This document shows, piece after piece, positions 26,070-34,673 of a stretch of 64,000 bases of DNA (its first letter is position 1; the number at the start of each line of letters is the position of its first letter). The position numbers were made by a program, and so were the translations under genes. Origin of the DNA: Kineothrix sp. IPX-CK (GTDB lineage: Bacteria > Bacillota > Clostridia > Lachnospirales > Lachnospiraceae); contig NZ_CP146256.1 of NCBI RefSeq assembly GCF_039134705.1, positions 4,216,001-4,280,000 on the forward strand, in the 5' to 3' direction. Below the pieces are notes generated by a model. That model ran no database searches and was not told the origin of the DNA. It was given only the letters and a program-made list of their open reading frames with translations.

Positions 26070-26226
26070 TATATCATATTTATATATTTATTTCAATATT
26101 TAATGCTCATCAAAATATTTTTCATTAAAAATGCACAAATTTATGTATTATTGATATAATATATCATTAAATTTTTGTGTATTTTTATTTTTAATATATA
26201 TACGTAATTATAAATTTCAGATTTGA

Positions 26227-26238
26227 TGCATTTTTGCA
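26227..26238. promoter_or_regulatory. Distal TGCATTTTTGCA operator upstream of abfD
   Basis: An exact copy of the 12-mer found at 15694-15705 and 26046-26057. It lies about 230 bases upstream of abfD, a distance typical of an activator enhancer site. Between the two sites the sequence is very AT-rich, with several TATAAT-like hexamers and no gene. Confidence 0.55.
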
Positions 26239-26286
26239 TTTTATTTGATGTTGCAATATAAAAGGACAGAAGCGCTTTCTTAATAC

Positions 26287-26323
26287 GGTCAGGGTGTAAA
26301 AAGCCCTTTTTGACACCCTGACC
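26287..26323. repeat. Long inverted repeat upstream of the abfD control region
   Basis: GGTCAGGGTGT on the left and ACACCCTGACC on the right are perfect 11-bp arms, continued inward by A/T-rich pairing. Neither strand runs into a clear T-tract, so it is a structured spacer, weak terminator or binding site. Confidence 0.6.
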
Positions 26324-26342
26324 ATATTTATTACATCAAAAA

Positions 26343-26364
26343 TCGCCTGCATCCCTGCAGGCGA
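26343..26364 (-). terminator. Terminator of the methionine synthase operon
   Basis: Perfect 9-bp arms TCGCCTGCA/TGCAGGCGA with loop TCCC. On the minus strand the stem is followed by TTTTTGATG. It is about 85 bases downstream of the 26450 stop. Confidence 0.85.
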
Positions 26365-26449
26365 CGAACTATATTTTTTATTTAAGTTAATATTAATCTT
26401 TTATATTTTTAATAAATACAAGCTTATTATGCAAAAAGCAATATCATTG

Positions 26450-27562
26450 TTAACCCCATACTTCTTTTGCAATTTCCTGTACGAGTTTCAGCTTTTCCCA
26501 TTGCTCTTCCTCTGTCAGCTTATTTCCTTCTTCCGTAGAAGCAAATCCGCACTGCGGGCTAAGACATAAGCGTTCAAGCGGAACATATTTTGCCGCCTCA
26601 TGGATACGGTTAATAATAAATTCTTTTTTCTCCAGCTCGGGTGATTTTGTTGTAATCAAGCCTAATACAACTATTTTATCATTAGACATATGGCGGAGCG
26701 GTTCAAAATCCCCGGAACGTTCATCATCGAATTCCAAATAAAATGCATTTACATTTTCCTTTGCAAAAAGATCTTCCGCCACCCTTTCATATCCTCCCTG
26801 GCAAGCCCAGGTGGAATGGAAATTCCCCCGGCAGATATGAGTGTTAATAACAAGGTCTTCCGGCTTTTCTTCCATAGCGAGATTATTGATTTGAATTAGT
26901 TTTTCAATATTTGTCTGCAGGCCTTTCTCATCCGTCCCCAAAATAAGGCACGCATTCGGATCGATACATACTCCCCATGTACAGTCATCAAACTGGATAT
27001 TCCTGCAGCCCGCCGCATACAAATCCCGGATGACCCGTTTGTATCCTTCTGCAATATCATGTATCAGTTCTTCCTCATTTGGATAGATAGTTTTAGTTTT
27101 TTCCAGATTATCCGGAGTGATCATCTGAAATAAAAACTGTGCGGGTGCCGGAATTGTCTGTCTGGCAACGACCGTTTCGTCTTCAAGACATTTCACGAAC
27201 TTAAAATGTTCTACAAAAGGATGATCGCCGACCGATACTTTTCCGGTTAAGAATGTATCATCGATCAATGCCGGTTCTCCATGAAAAGGTATCCCCTTTT
27301 TTGTTTTTTCGTGACCTACACCATTAAATGCCCACATAAAATCGAGATGCCAGGAACTTCTCCTGAATTCCCCATCTGTGATGACCGGCAACCCGATTTT
27401 CTTCTGTTTTTGTATCAAATCTGTAATCGCCTTATCTTCCGTTGCTTTTAATTCTTCTATACTGATTCTTTTTTCTTCATAATCTTTTCTCGCCTGCTTT
27501 AAATAATCAGGTCTTAAAAAACTTCCTACAATATCAGATTTAAAAGGTGCGTTATTTTTCAT
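26450..27562 (-). CDS. MetE-like methyltransferase, YxjG-type single-module protein
   Basis: A 370-residue protein of the cobalamin-independent methionine synthase C-terminal family. It opens with FKSDIVGSFLRPDYLKQARKDYE and contains IQFDDCTWG, NTHICRGNFHSTW and CLSPQCGFAST, which hold the zinc-ligand His, Glu and Cys positions. It represents one barrel only, like Bacillus YxjG/YxjH. It lies 46 bases after metE in the same direction and shares its control region and terminator. Methyl transfer to homocysteine from a non-folate or folate donor is the family expectation. Confidence 0.85.
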   Translation of the reverse strand: MKNNAPFKSDIVGSFLRPDYLKQARKDYEEKRISIEELKATEDKAITDLIQKQKKIGLPVITDGEFRRSSWHLDFMWAFNGVGHEKTKKGIPFHGEPALIDDTFLTGKVSVGDHPFVEHFKFVKCLEDETVVARQTIPAPAQFLFQMITPDNLEKTKTIYPNEEELIHDIAEGYKRVIRDLYAAGCRNIQFDDCTWGVCIDPNACLILGTDEKGLQTNIEKLIQINNLAMEEKPEDLVINTHICRGNFHSTWACQGGYERVAEDLFAKENVNAFYLEFDDERSGDFEPLRHMSNDKIVVLGLITTKSPELEKKEFIINRIHEAAKYVPLERLCLSPQCGFASTEEGNKLTEEEQWEKLKLVQEIAKEVWG

Positions 27563-27608
27563 TTTCCATTTCTCCTGTCTTCTTGCGTTTTATAATATTT
27601 AATTTTGC

Positions 27609-29879
27609 CTAGAGCTGAATTCTCATCGTTTTTGCTGCCTCAACCAAATTTTTAAGACTCGCATCCGTTTCCGAAATGCCTCGTGTTTTCAAACCGCAGT
27701 CCGGGTTTACCCACAGATTATTCTTGTCTATCTTTTCCAGCATTTTCTGCAAAGCCCGGACAATTTCCTCGACTGCAGGCACTCTCGGAGAGTGGATATC
27801 ATATACTCCGGGTCCAACCTCCGTCTGAAAATGTTTTGCCTGCAACGCATCAATGATAGTAAGCTTTGAGCGGGATGCTTCAAACGAAATAACATCCGCA
27901 TCCATATTATCAATATCCTTTACGATTTCCTCGAATTCGCTGTAGCACATATGTGTGTGAATCTGTGTTTCAGGTTTCGTTTTACTATGGCAAAGGCGAA
28001 ATGCAGGGATCGCCCAGTCCAAATATTCGCTGTACCATTCTTCTCTTCTGATGGGAAGCTTCTCCTTAAGTGCGGCTTCATCTATCTGTATGATTTTAAT
28101 TCCCGCCCTTTCCAAATCACACACTTCTTCCCGGATCGCAATTCCTATCTGATATGCCATCGCCTGAAGGCTGACATCTTCTCTGGGAAATGACCAGTTT
28201 AATATGGTAACAGGTCCGGTAAGCATTCCCTTAACCGGTTTATCGGTCAAGCTCTGCGCATATTCTGAATATTTAACCGTAATGGGTCTGATACGCTTTA
28301 CATCTCCAAAGATAATCGGCGGTTTTACGCATCTTGTCCCGTAAGACTGGACCCATGCCTTCTCCGTGAACACATATCCGGCAAGATTTTCACCGAAAAA
28401 TTCCACCATATCATTGCGCTCAAATTCTCCATGCACAAGTACATCCAGACCAAGTTCTTCTTGTTTTCTAATACAATCCTCTATAAATGAAAATACTTGC
28501 CTGTCGTATGCCTCCTTATCGATTTCACCTTTTCGAAAACTGCTCCTGTTCTTCTTCACCTCCAAAGTCTGCGGAAAGGATCCGATTGTCGTTGTTGGCA
28601 ACAGCGGCAATTGAAAATAATCCTTTTGGATCTGTTTTCGTTTCTTCCTGTCCGCTTTTCTTCTGAAATCCTCATCGGAAAGTTCCGAAACATCCGCCTG
28701 TACCTTCTTATCCTCATACAGCCTGACTGCCTCAAATATTCTTTGATTATCTCCATACTCATGGGACTTTTCAAAGTCTTCTCTTTCTGCCAGGTCAGAA
28801 AGTTCTTTCAGTTCATACAACTTTTCCTTTGCAAACGAAAAACGTTCCCGAATACCACGCTCAAGCTTTGTTTCACTTTCCAGGGTATAAGGCACATGGA
28901 GCAAAGAACATGAAGTTGATATAACAATGTGCGAAGCATGTTGTCTAATCTCTTCAATCAAGTTCAGCGCTATTCTATAATTACATTTCCAAATGTTTTT
29001 TCCGTTCACAACTCCGGCAAACAAGACTTTATCCTCCGGAAATCCATATGCTTTAATAAGCTCAAGCGTCTTCTTCCCTTCAAGGAAATCCAACCCGATC
29101 CCATCAAAATCTAAAGCCGCAAGCTCCTCATAACAATCCCTCACATCCCCAAAATAGGTCTGAAGCAACACCTTTAGTTTATTTTTTCCTTTCAGGATTT
29201 CTTTATATAACGTTACAAATCTCGTAATATCCTCTTTTGACAAATCCGTTACCAGCGCCGGCTCATCAATCTGTATCCACTCCGTACCAAGCTGCCCAAA
29301 CCTTTCGAACATATCCCTGTAGCACTGAATGATATCTTCCATAAAATCATCAGCGTTTTTTCCGTCATTATATTTCGCAAGTTTGAGAAATGTAAACGCG
29401 CCGATTACGACCGGCTTTGTTTCTATCCCAATAGCCTTTGCTTCTTCATATTCATCGAATGGTTTATTTCCGGAAAGTTCGATTTTCGTATTCTCATAAA
29501 GCTCAGGCACTAAGTAATGATAATTCGTATTGAACCACTTCTTCATGGCAAAAGCTTTTACATCGCCCTGTACGCCCTGATACCCTCTTGCCATCGAAAA
29601 ATAAACTCCCTGTTCACTTAGATTCAGCTCCCTGTATTCCCCGGGAATCGCATTCAGCAAAATGGTCGTATCCAGCATACCATCATAAAACGAGAAATCA
29701 TTGGAAGATATATAATGAATGCCGGCGTCCTTTTGTAACCGCCAGTTTTCGTTTCTTAAAGCCTTTCCTACGGCATTTAAATTACCTTCCGTTATTTCTC
29801 CGCGAAAATATTTCTCTGACGCAAACTTTAATTCTCTTAACTTTCCTACTCTCGGAAAGCCAGTCACCGCACTTCTCAT
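27609..29879 (-). CDS. metE: Cobalamin-independent methionine synthase
   Basis: A 756-residue two-barrel enzyme of full length. The N-terminal barrel starts SAVTGFPRVGKLRELKFASEKY. The C-terminal barrel holds LPTTTIGSFPQT, IQIDEAALKEKLP, HTHMCYSEF and NPDCGLKTRG, which supply the zinc ligands His, Cys, Glu and Cys. It transfers the methyl of 5-methyl-tetrahydropteroyl-triglutamate to homocysteine. ATG at 29879 is chosen for AAGGGG 7 bases upstream; a TTG two codons earlier is possible. It is first in the operon, behind a MET-box-like palindrome. Confidence 0.95.
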   Translation of the reverse strand: MRSAVTGFPRVGKLRELKFASEKYFRGEITEGNLNAVGKALRNENWRLQKDAGIHYISSNDFSFYDGMLDTTILLNAIPGEYRELNLSEQGVYFSMARGYQGVQGDVKAFAMKKWFNTNYHYLVPELYENTKIELSGNKPFDEYEEAKAIGIETKPVVIGAFTFLKLAKYNDGKNADDFMEDIIQCYRDMFERFGQLGTEWIQIDEPALVTDLSKEDITRFVTLYKEILKGKNKLKVLLQTYFGDVRDCYEELAALDFDGIGLDFLEGKKTLELIKAYGFPEDKVLFAGVVNGKNIWKCNYRIALNLIEEIRQHASHIVISTSCSLLHVPYTLESETKLERGIRERFSFAKEKLYELKELSDLAEREDFEKSHEYGDNQRIFEAVRLYEDKKVQADVSELSDEDFRRKADRKKRKQIQKDYFQLPLLPTTTIGSFPQTLEVKKNRSSFRKGEIDKEAYDRQVFSFIEDCIRKQEELGLDVLVHGEFERNDMVEFFGENLAGYVFTEKAWVQSYGTRCVKPPIIFGDVKRIRPITVKYSEYAQSLTDKPVKGMLTGPVTILNWSFPREDVSLQAMAYQIGIAIREEVCDLERAGIKIIQIDEAALKEKLPIRREEWYSEYLDWAIPAFRLCHSKTKPETQIHTHMCYSEFEEIVKDIDNMDADVISFEASRSKLTIIDALQAKHFQTEVGPGVYDIHSPRVPAVEEIVRALQKMLEKIDKNNLWVNPDCGLKTRGISETDASLKNLVEAAKTMRIQL

Positions 29880-29908
29880 CGTCAATCCCCTTGCTATTTA
29901 TATCAATA

Positions 29909-29922
29909 CTATTTATAAATAG
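29909..29922. promoter_or_regulatory. 14-bp palindrome near the metE promoter
   Basis: CTATTTATAAATAG, a perfect AT-rich palindrome 30 bases upstream of the metE start. It overlaps probable promoter sequence. Confidence 0.4.
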
Positions 29923-29964
29923 CATAAATTATTTTTTCTAAATTGCAAAATACAAAAAAATACA

Positions 29965-29995
29965 CGTTTGACATAGTTTTAAACTATTTCAAACG
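29965..29995. promoter_or_regulatory. MET-box-like operator in front of metE
   Basis: A 31-base near-perfect palindrome centred at 29980: outer arms CGTTTGA/TCAAACG and inner core ATAGTTT-T-AAACTAT, with a single mismatched pair. The core matches the MET-box (TATAGTTTNAAACTATA) described for LysR-type MetR/MtaR regulators of streptococcal methionine genes. On the minus strand it is followed by TGTATTTTTTTG, so it may also end the upstream ABC operon. Confidence 0.65.
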
Positions 29996-30038
29996 CGCAC
30001 TTTTGTCCATTTATTCCTTATCTTTTTATTTATAGGCA

Positions 30039-30767
30039 TCATTTTACATCCCGATGCCTTAGCCAATATACGGCAAACAAAATGCAGAGAAGAAGATATA
30101 TCGCGCAGCTTATAAGAAACTGTCCCAAATTGTACGACATACTGCCATCCGGCTGATTAGCACGCATTCCAAGGCTAAAAAGAGAATACGGGAATAAATG
30201 TCCATAGCCTTTGGAAATCATTCCTATTCCGGTAATACCGCCAATCAATGCGATTCCCACCGGAACGGCAAAGCTTCGGATAACGAGAGATAGGCAGAGT
30301 TGTACGGCACAGATTACAATGGCTCCGGCAGTACCGGTCAGAAGCCACTCCGGCAATTGGGGCGGTATGGGCGAAGAAAGTCCTGTAATCTTTCCACACA
30401 ATACAAATAATATTCCGATCCAAATCTGAGTTAAAACCACCATAGCCGAAGCCGATAAAAGCTTTGCGAAAAACAAACTGCTTATAGGTACGGGGGATGT
30501 CATAACAGCATTCCAATTATAGTTCATATGCTCCAGGCGGTACAGATAGGAGCAATACACACCTATAATGGCAGGAAGAAAGAAAAAACAGGTAAATAAG
30601 GTATGCTGTGTCCACAAGCTGTACCATTCTTTCTGTAAAATTCCTATATTCTGCACATAGTTAAAGGTTCCCATAAAGGCAGGCAGTATCGGAAGGAAGA
30701 TAAATGCAAGCCACACAGGACTATGCCGCAGCTTCATCCATTCCGCCTTTAGAATACGATAAAACAT
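30039..30767 (-). CDS. Lantibiotic-immunity ABC permease, MutG/EpiG-like
   Basis: A 242-residue ABC-2 type permease with six predicted membrane segments, for example WLAFIFLPILPAFMGTF and ILISCAIYLLLCILFAVYW. It opens MFYRILKAEWMKLRHSPVWLA, typical of EpiG/MutG proteins. ATG 30767 is chosen for AAAGGAGATG upstream; the frame is open 29 codons further without a site. It forms a heteromeric exporter with the preceding permease and ATPase and protects the membrane from lantibiotics in known systems. Confidence 0.82.
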   Translation of the reverse strand: MFYRILKAEWMKLRHSPVWLAFIFLPILPAFMGTFNYVQNIGILQKEWYSLWTQHTLFTCFFFLPAIIGVYCSYLYRLEHMNYNWNAVMTSPVPISSLFFAKLLSASAMVVLTQIWIGILFVLCGKITGLSSPIPPQLPEWLLTGTAGAIVICAVQLCLSLVIRSFAVPVGIALIGGITGIGMISKGYGHLFPYSLFSLGMRANQPDGSMSYNLGQFLISCAIYLLLCILFAVYWLRHRDVK

Positions 30768-30769
30768 AA

Positions 30770-31522
30770 TCACATCTCCTTTCTTACAAACAGGATACGG
30801 CCGGTACAATAAATAACAAGAAAGGCCAATACAAGAATAAAAAATCCTGTCCAATCGATTTCAGACCAGTAATAAGCAACAATACGGGTCTCACGGTTCC
30901 AATCCATTCCGGTAAGCATAAGTACGCCATAATAGCCCCATGGAGTCATCTTGGAAAACCAGGGCGGCAGATACATGGAAAAAAGTCCTCCAAAGCCTCC
31001 GATCAGCCCTACGGTAAGGGAAACCATCTGATTGACAAACAACAGGGATAAAATCTGCTGCAGCAATAAGAGGGTAACAGTTACACAGAATGTAAAAAGG
31101 AGATAGTATCCCATCCGGTCCAAAGGTGCCGCTCCTGCAAACCCTTTTATATATCCGGTCAGAAGCATTACTCCAATCTGCAAAAGAATTACGAAAAGTA
31201 CGTAACAAGCACCGCACAGCAGCTTTGCATCAAACAGCCTTGCAGCGGGCATAACTGTTTCCAGAAGCTTTAAGGTCTGCCCCTTATGTTCTATATCACT
31301 GAGCTTTGAAGCAATTACAGCCGTAATTACCGGCATAAAAATTGCATTAAGCACGGGAAAATGGTACAGACACGCTAACCAGCCCTGCGCAAGATCATAG
31401 TCATCCATGTTACGAAATGAATAAAGCTCCCATAAAAGCTGAACGCCAATTAAGGCGACAACAATTATCCACAGCTTTCTATACCGGCTTTTCCTACATT
31501 CAACAAGCAAGGCCTTAATCAT
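30770..31522 (-). CDS. Lantibiotic-immunity ABC permease, MutE/EpiE-like
   Basis: A 250-residue ABC-2 type permease with about six membrane segments. The opening KALLVECRKSRYRKLWIIVVALIGVQ and the central GHKGQTLKLLETVMPAARLFDAKL-like block (here IEHKGQTLKLLETVMPAARL) are characteristic of EpiE/MutE proteins. Its start overlaps the ATPase stop by 4 bases. It ends just upstream of the second permease. Confidence 0.83.
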   Translation of the reverse strand: MIKALLVECRKSRYRKLWIIVVALIGVQLLWELYSFRNMDDYDLAQGWLACLYHFPVLNAIFMPVITAVIASKLSDIEHKGQTLKLLETVMPAARLFDAKLLCGACYVLFVILLQIGVMLLTGYIKGFAGAAPLDRMGYYLLFTFCVTVTLLLLQQILSLLFVNQMVSLTVGLIGGFGGLFSMYLPPWFSKMTPWGYYGVLMLTGMDWNRETRIVAYYWSEIDWTGFFILVLAFLVIYCTGRILFVRKEM

Positions 31523-32433
31523 AGGCTCACCGCCGTTCCGGTCAGTTCCAGAAAAATATCCTCCAGACTTTTTTCACGCTGTTCAATGCGCACCACCTGA
31601 ATGTTATGCTCAAATAATTTTTTCGTATAACGAGCCAATTCCAAATCATCAAAGGCTGGCAGAAGAAGGTACTCCTGCTGTTTTTCAACGGCAATTTCCT
31701 GTTCCTGTAAAATAGATGCACTCCGCTCGTTATCCAGTGTGCGTATAGCGATACGGCGGCTGCTCTTTTGGTGAAGAGCGGATAAGCCGTTCTGGAAAAC
31801 AAGCTCTCCTTTACTTATAATTCCCACATTGGTGGCCATCTGATCAATTTCACTGAGCAAATGACTGGAAACCAATACCGTCATACCGCATTCTTTAGGC
31901 AAAGAACAGATTAATTCCCGCATTTCCTGAATACCCGCCGGATCAAGACCGTTGGTGGGCTCGTCCAGAATCAAAAGCTTCGGACTTCCCAAAAGGGCAC
32001 AGGCCAGTCCGAGACGCTGCTTCATACCAAGAGAATATTGGTCTGCTTTCTTATCCTTCTGCTTTTCAAGACGGACAATATGCAGAACCCTGTCGATTTC
32101 TTTTTCGGGCAGACCTTTCAATGTACAAATGATCTGAAGATTTTCATAACCGTTTAAATGTCCGTAATAGCTGGGAGACTCTATAAGAGATCCAATATCT
32201 TTTAATATCGGTATCCGGTTTTTAGCGCTAACCGTTTTTCCAAAAACTGTGATACTTCCCGAAGTGGGCTTTACCAGTCCGAGTATCATTTTCAATGTAG
32301 TTGATTTGCCTGCCCCGTTGGGACCGAGAAAACCATATACGGCTCCCTCCGGAACAGACAGATCCAGATCCTTTACGCGCAAGTATTTGCCATATTGCTT
32401 ACACAAGCCGTTTGTTTTAATGATATCAGCCAT
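31519..32433 (-). CDS. Lantibiotic-immunity ABC ATPase, MutF/BcrA-like
   Basis: A 304-residue ATPase with Walker A GPNGAGKST, Q-loop IGSLIESPSYYGHLNG, signature YSLGMKQRLGLA, Walker B LLILDEPTNGLDP and switch His in SSHLLSE. The C-terminal extension ends VRIEQREKSLEDIFLELTG, typical of the BcrA/MutF class. ATG at 32433 follows AGGCGG. It is the first gene of the three-gene unit, divergent from the two-component system that probably controls it. Confidence 0.9.
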   Translation of the reverse strand: MADIIKTNGLCKQYGKYLRVKDLDLSVPEGAVYGFLGPNGAGKSTTLKMILGLVKPTSGSITVFGKTVSAKNRIPILKDIGSLIESPSYYGHLNGYENLQIICTLKGLPEKEIDRVLHIVRLEKQKDKKADQYSLGMKQRLGLACALLGSPKLLILDEPTNGLDPAGIQEMRELICSLPKECGMTVLVSSHLLSEIDQMATNVGIISKGELVFQNGLSALHQKSSRRIAIRTLDNERSASILQEQEIAVEKQQEYLLLPAFDDLELARYTKKLFEHNIQVVRIEQREKSLEDIFLELTGTAVSL

Positions 32434-32591
32434 TTCAATACCGCCTTTCATAGTTATCAGTTGGAATACAAAAAACAGCATAGCATAGCCGGCTTACATA
32501 GACTTGTAAGCAACCTTACGTTTACCTTAAATATGAAATAACAGATATGAAATTTTTTTTATATACTTTATAATAAGTGCAGGTGATGGAT

Positions 32592-33311
32592 ATGAATAAT
32601 ATTTTTGAATGCAGGCTTCTGTTAGTGGACGACGAGCCTGAACTGCGGAAGATGCTGAAGGACATCCTTCAAAAAGAAGGATTTCAGAAGATATTAACGG
32701 CGTCTGATTGTAAGCAGGCAATGGAATTATTTCAAACAGCAAAACCGGACGGGGTGATTCTGGATGTTTCCCTGCCTGATGGTGATGGCTTTTCCCTGAT
32801 GCGGGATTTTAGAAGTATATCGCCCGCTCCCGTATTGTTTCTGTCGGCCAGAGATGAGGATGAAAACCGCCTGCTCGGTCTGGGACTTGGTGCGGATGAT
32901 TATATTACGAAGCCTTTTCTGCCCAGAGAACTGCTTCTTAGATTAAAAGGAGTTTTAAACCGCACGTATTTCCCCGTGTCGGTCCGGCAAATTGAAAAAC
33001 CGGTTTTTCGCCTCGGTGAGACAGAAGTGAATCTGAACAGTGCCACGGTAAATCATAAAGGCAAATTGATGACATTGACAGCAAAAGAGTTTGTTTTGAT
33101 AGAAAAATTATATGAAAACAGAGACAGCATTGTGACCGGAGACAGTCTTTGCAGGGCGGCATGGGGAGACGATTTGTACGGATACGAAAATACACTGATG
33201 GTGCATATCCGGCGTTTACGGGAGAAAATAGAACCTGAGCCCTCCTCTCCCTGTTATCTTCTCACTGTGCGGGGATTGGGGTACAAATTGATCGGAGTGA
33301 GCAAAGTATGA
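32592..33311 (+). CDS. OmpR-family response regulator
   Basis: About 239 residues. The receiver domain has LLLVDDEPELRK, the phospho-acceptor Asp in GVILDVSLPDGDG and Lys in DDYITKPF. A winged-helix domain follows with the VTGDSLCRAAWGDDLYGYENTLMVHIRRLREKI signature. ATG 32592 is chosen because AGGTG lies 6 bases upstream. It is co-transcribed with the kinase gene (4-base overlap) and divergent from the immunity exporter, the arrangement of peptide-antibiotic sensing modules. Confidence 0.92.
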   Translation: MNNIFECRLLLVDDEPELRKMLKDILQKEGFQKILTASDCKQAMELFQTAKPDGVILDVSLPDGDGFSLMRDFRSISPAPVLFLSARDEDENRLLGLGLGADDYITKPFLPRELLLRLKGVLNRTYFPVSVRQIEKPVFRLGETEVNLNSATVNHKGKLMTLTAKEFVLIEKLYENRDSIVTGDSLCRAAWGDDLYGYENTLMVHIRRLREKIEPEPSSPCYLLTVRGLGYKLIGVSKV

Positions 33312-34666
33312 AAAGTATGATAAAAATTTTGGCACGTTATATAGGAAGTGCCGCAGGTATCGCATTAATCCTGCTGACCCTGAATATCGCCTTGCTTTTC
33401 TTCTGGCTAATGGCGTTCCAGCAAGAAAACGGATATGCATACCGGGTTTCCGAGGTCGCAAAAGGACTCCAGAAACAGGGAAATCAATATACACTTTCAG
33501 AAACCGCAAAGAAGGCGATGAATACCCGTTATGAATGGGGAATGCTGCTTAATGAGCAGGGTAGAATACTTTGGAGCATGAACTTGCCAAAGGAGCTCTT
33601 CAAAAACTATACGGTACCCGAGGTCGCCGGATTTACCAAATGGTATCTTGAGGATTATCCTGTTTATGTCTGGCGGCATAATGACGGACTTCTGGTAATG
33701 GGATGTCCCAAAGGGAGCATCTGGAAAACGGATTTTCAGATGCCACAAAAAGTAATGGATAAAACTCTCGTATGGATACCGATGATGCTTTCGTTAAACG
33801 GACTTGCGGCCGTGCTGCTCGCTTTGATGTTTGGAATGCGTTTATTCCGGTCTTTTCGCCTGCTTGCCGACGGCATAGAGCAAATGGCCAAAAAGCAGGC
33901 GGTGGAGCTGCCGGCTAATGGCATTTTAGGGGATCTTGCCATCCTTTTGAACCAGACCTCGCTCCAATTGCAAAGGCAGGAGTCCGCCCTGAAAAAAAGA
34001 GATTATGCCAGAACCTCATGGATTGCCGGTATATCCCATGACATCCGTACGCCTCTGTCAATGGTAATGGGATATGCCAGCCAGTTGGAAGAAAATGTAG
34101 AGTTATCCCCATCCGGCAGAGAACAGGCCTCTATTATCCGCAAACAAAGCGAAAGAATCAAAACACTGGTAGAAGACTTAAATCTTGCTTCAAAGCTTGA
34201 GTATGATATGCAGCCTCTGGACAAATCAGAGATGCTCCTTGCGCCTCTGGTACGGAAAGTATTGGCTGATTTCTTGAATGGGGGACTTCCCGAGATATAT
34301 TCCATAGATGTGCAGCTCGATCCTTCCGTCGGAAACATTAAAATTTCAGGGGATGAAAAACTGCTGAAACGAGCGGTCTTCAACTTGATCGATAATAGCG
34401 TACAGCATAACCCTCAGGGCTGCGACATTAAGATTATGCTGTACAGGCAATTCTCTCACTTCATACTCTCTGTTGCTGATAATGGAAGCGGTTTTTCAAA
34501 AGAAGCTTTGAAGCAGTTAAATCAGAAGGAAATTCCGGCCGGGGTACCAAGTCATGGACTTGGACTCACGATTGTCCGGCAGATAATCAAGGTTCATGAA
34601 GGAACAGTGGAATTCAAAAATCTTCCGTCAGGAGGATGTGAAGCTGTTCTGACCTTGCCCTGCTGA
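33308..34666 (+). CDS. Sensor histidine kinase of the lantibiotic-immunity locus
   Basis: A 452-residue kinase. TM1 is at about 10-38, a short extracytoplasmic region of about 110 residues follows, and TM2 is at about 155-178. HAMP, HisKA with phospho-acceptor in AGISHDIRTPLSMVMGYASQ, and HATPase boxes NLIDNSVQHNPQG and VADNGSGFSKEAL complete it. It pairs with the preceding regulator (ATGA overlap). Confidence 0.92.
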   Translation: MKSMIKILARYIGSAAGIALILLTLNIALLFFWLMAFQQENGYAYRVSEVAKGLQKQGNQYTLSETAKKAMNTRYEWGMLLNEQGRILWSMNLPKELFKNYTVPEVAGFTKWYLEDYPVYVWRHNDGLLVMGCPKGSIWKTDFQMPQKVMDKTLVWIPMMLSLNGLAAVLLALMFGMRLFRSFRLLADGIEQMAKKQAVELPANGILGDLAILLNQTSLQLQRQESALKKRDYARTSWIAGISHDIRTPLSMVMGYASQLEENVELSPSGREQASIIRKQSERIKTLVEDLNLASKLEYDMQPLDKSEMLLAPLVRKVLADFLNGGLPEIYSIDVQLDPSVGNIKISGDEKLLKRAVFNLIDNSVQHNPQGCDIKIMLYRQFSHFILSVADNGSGFSKEALKQLNQKEIPAGVPSHGLGLTIVRQIIKVHEGTVEFKNLPSGGCEAVLTLPC

Positions 34667-34673
34667 TATATTT

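Noticed and set aside
26000..26300. Sigma-54 (-24/-12) promoter upstream of abfD
   Set aside because: No GG-N10-GC pattern was seen on the minus strand, and the neighbouring regulator lacks GAFTGA.
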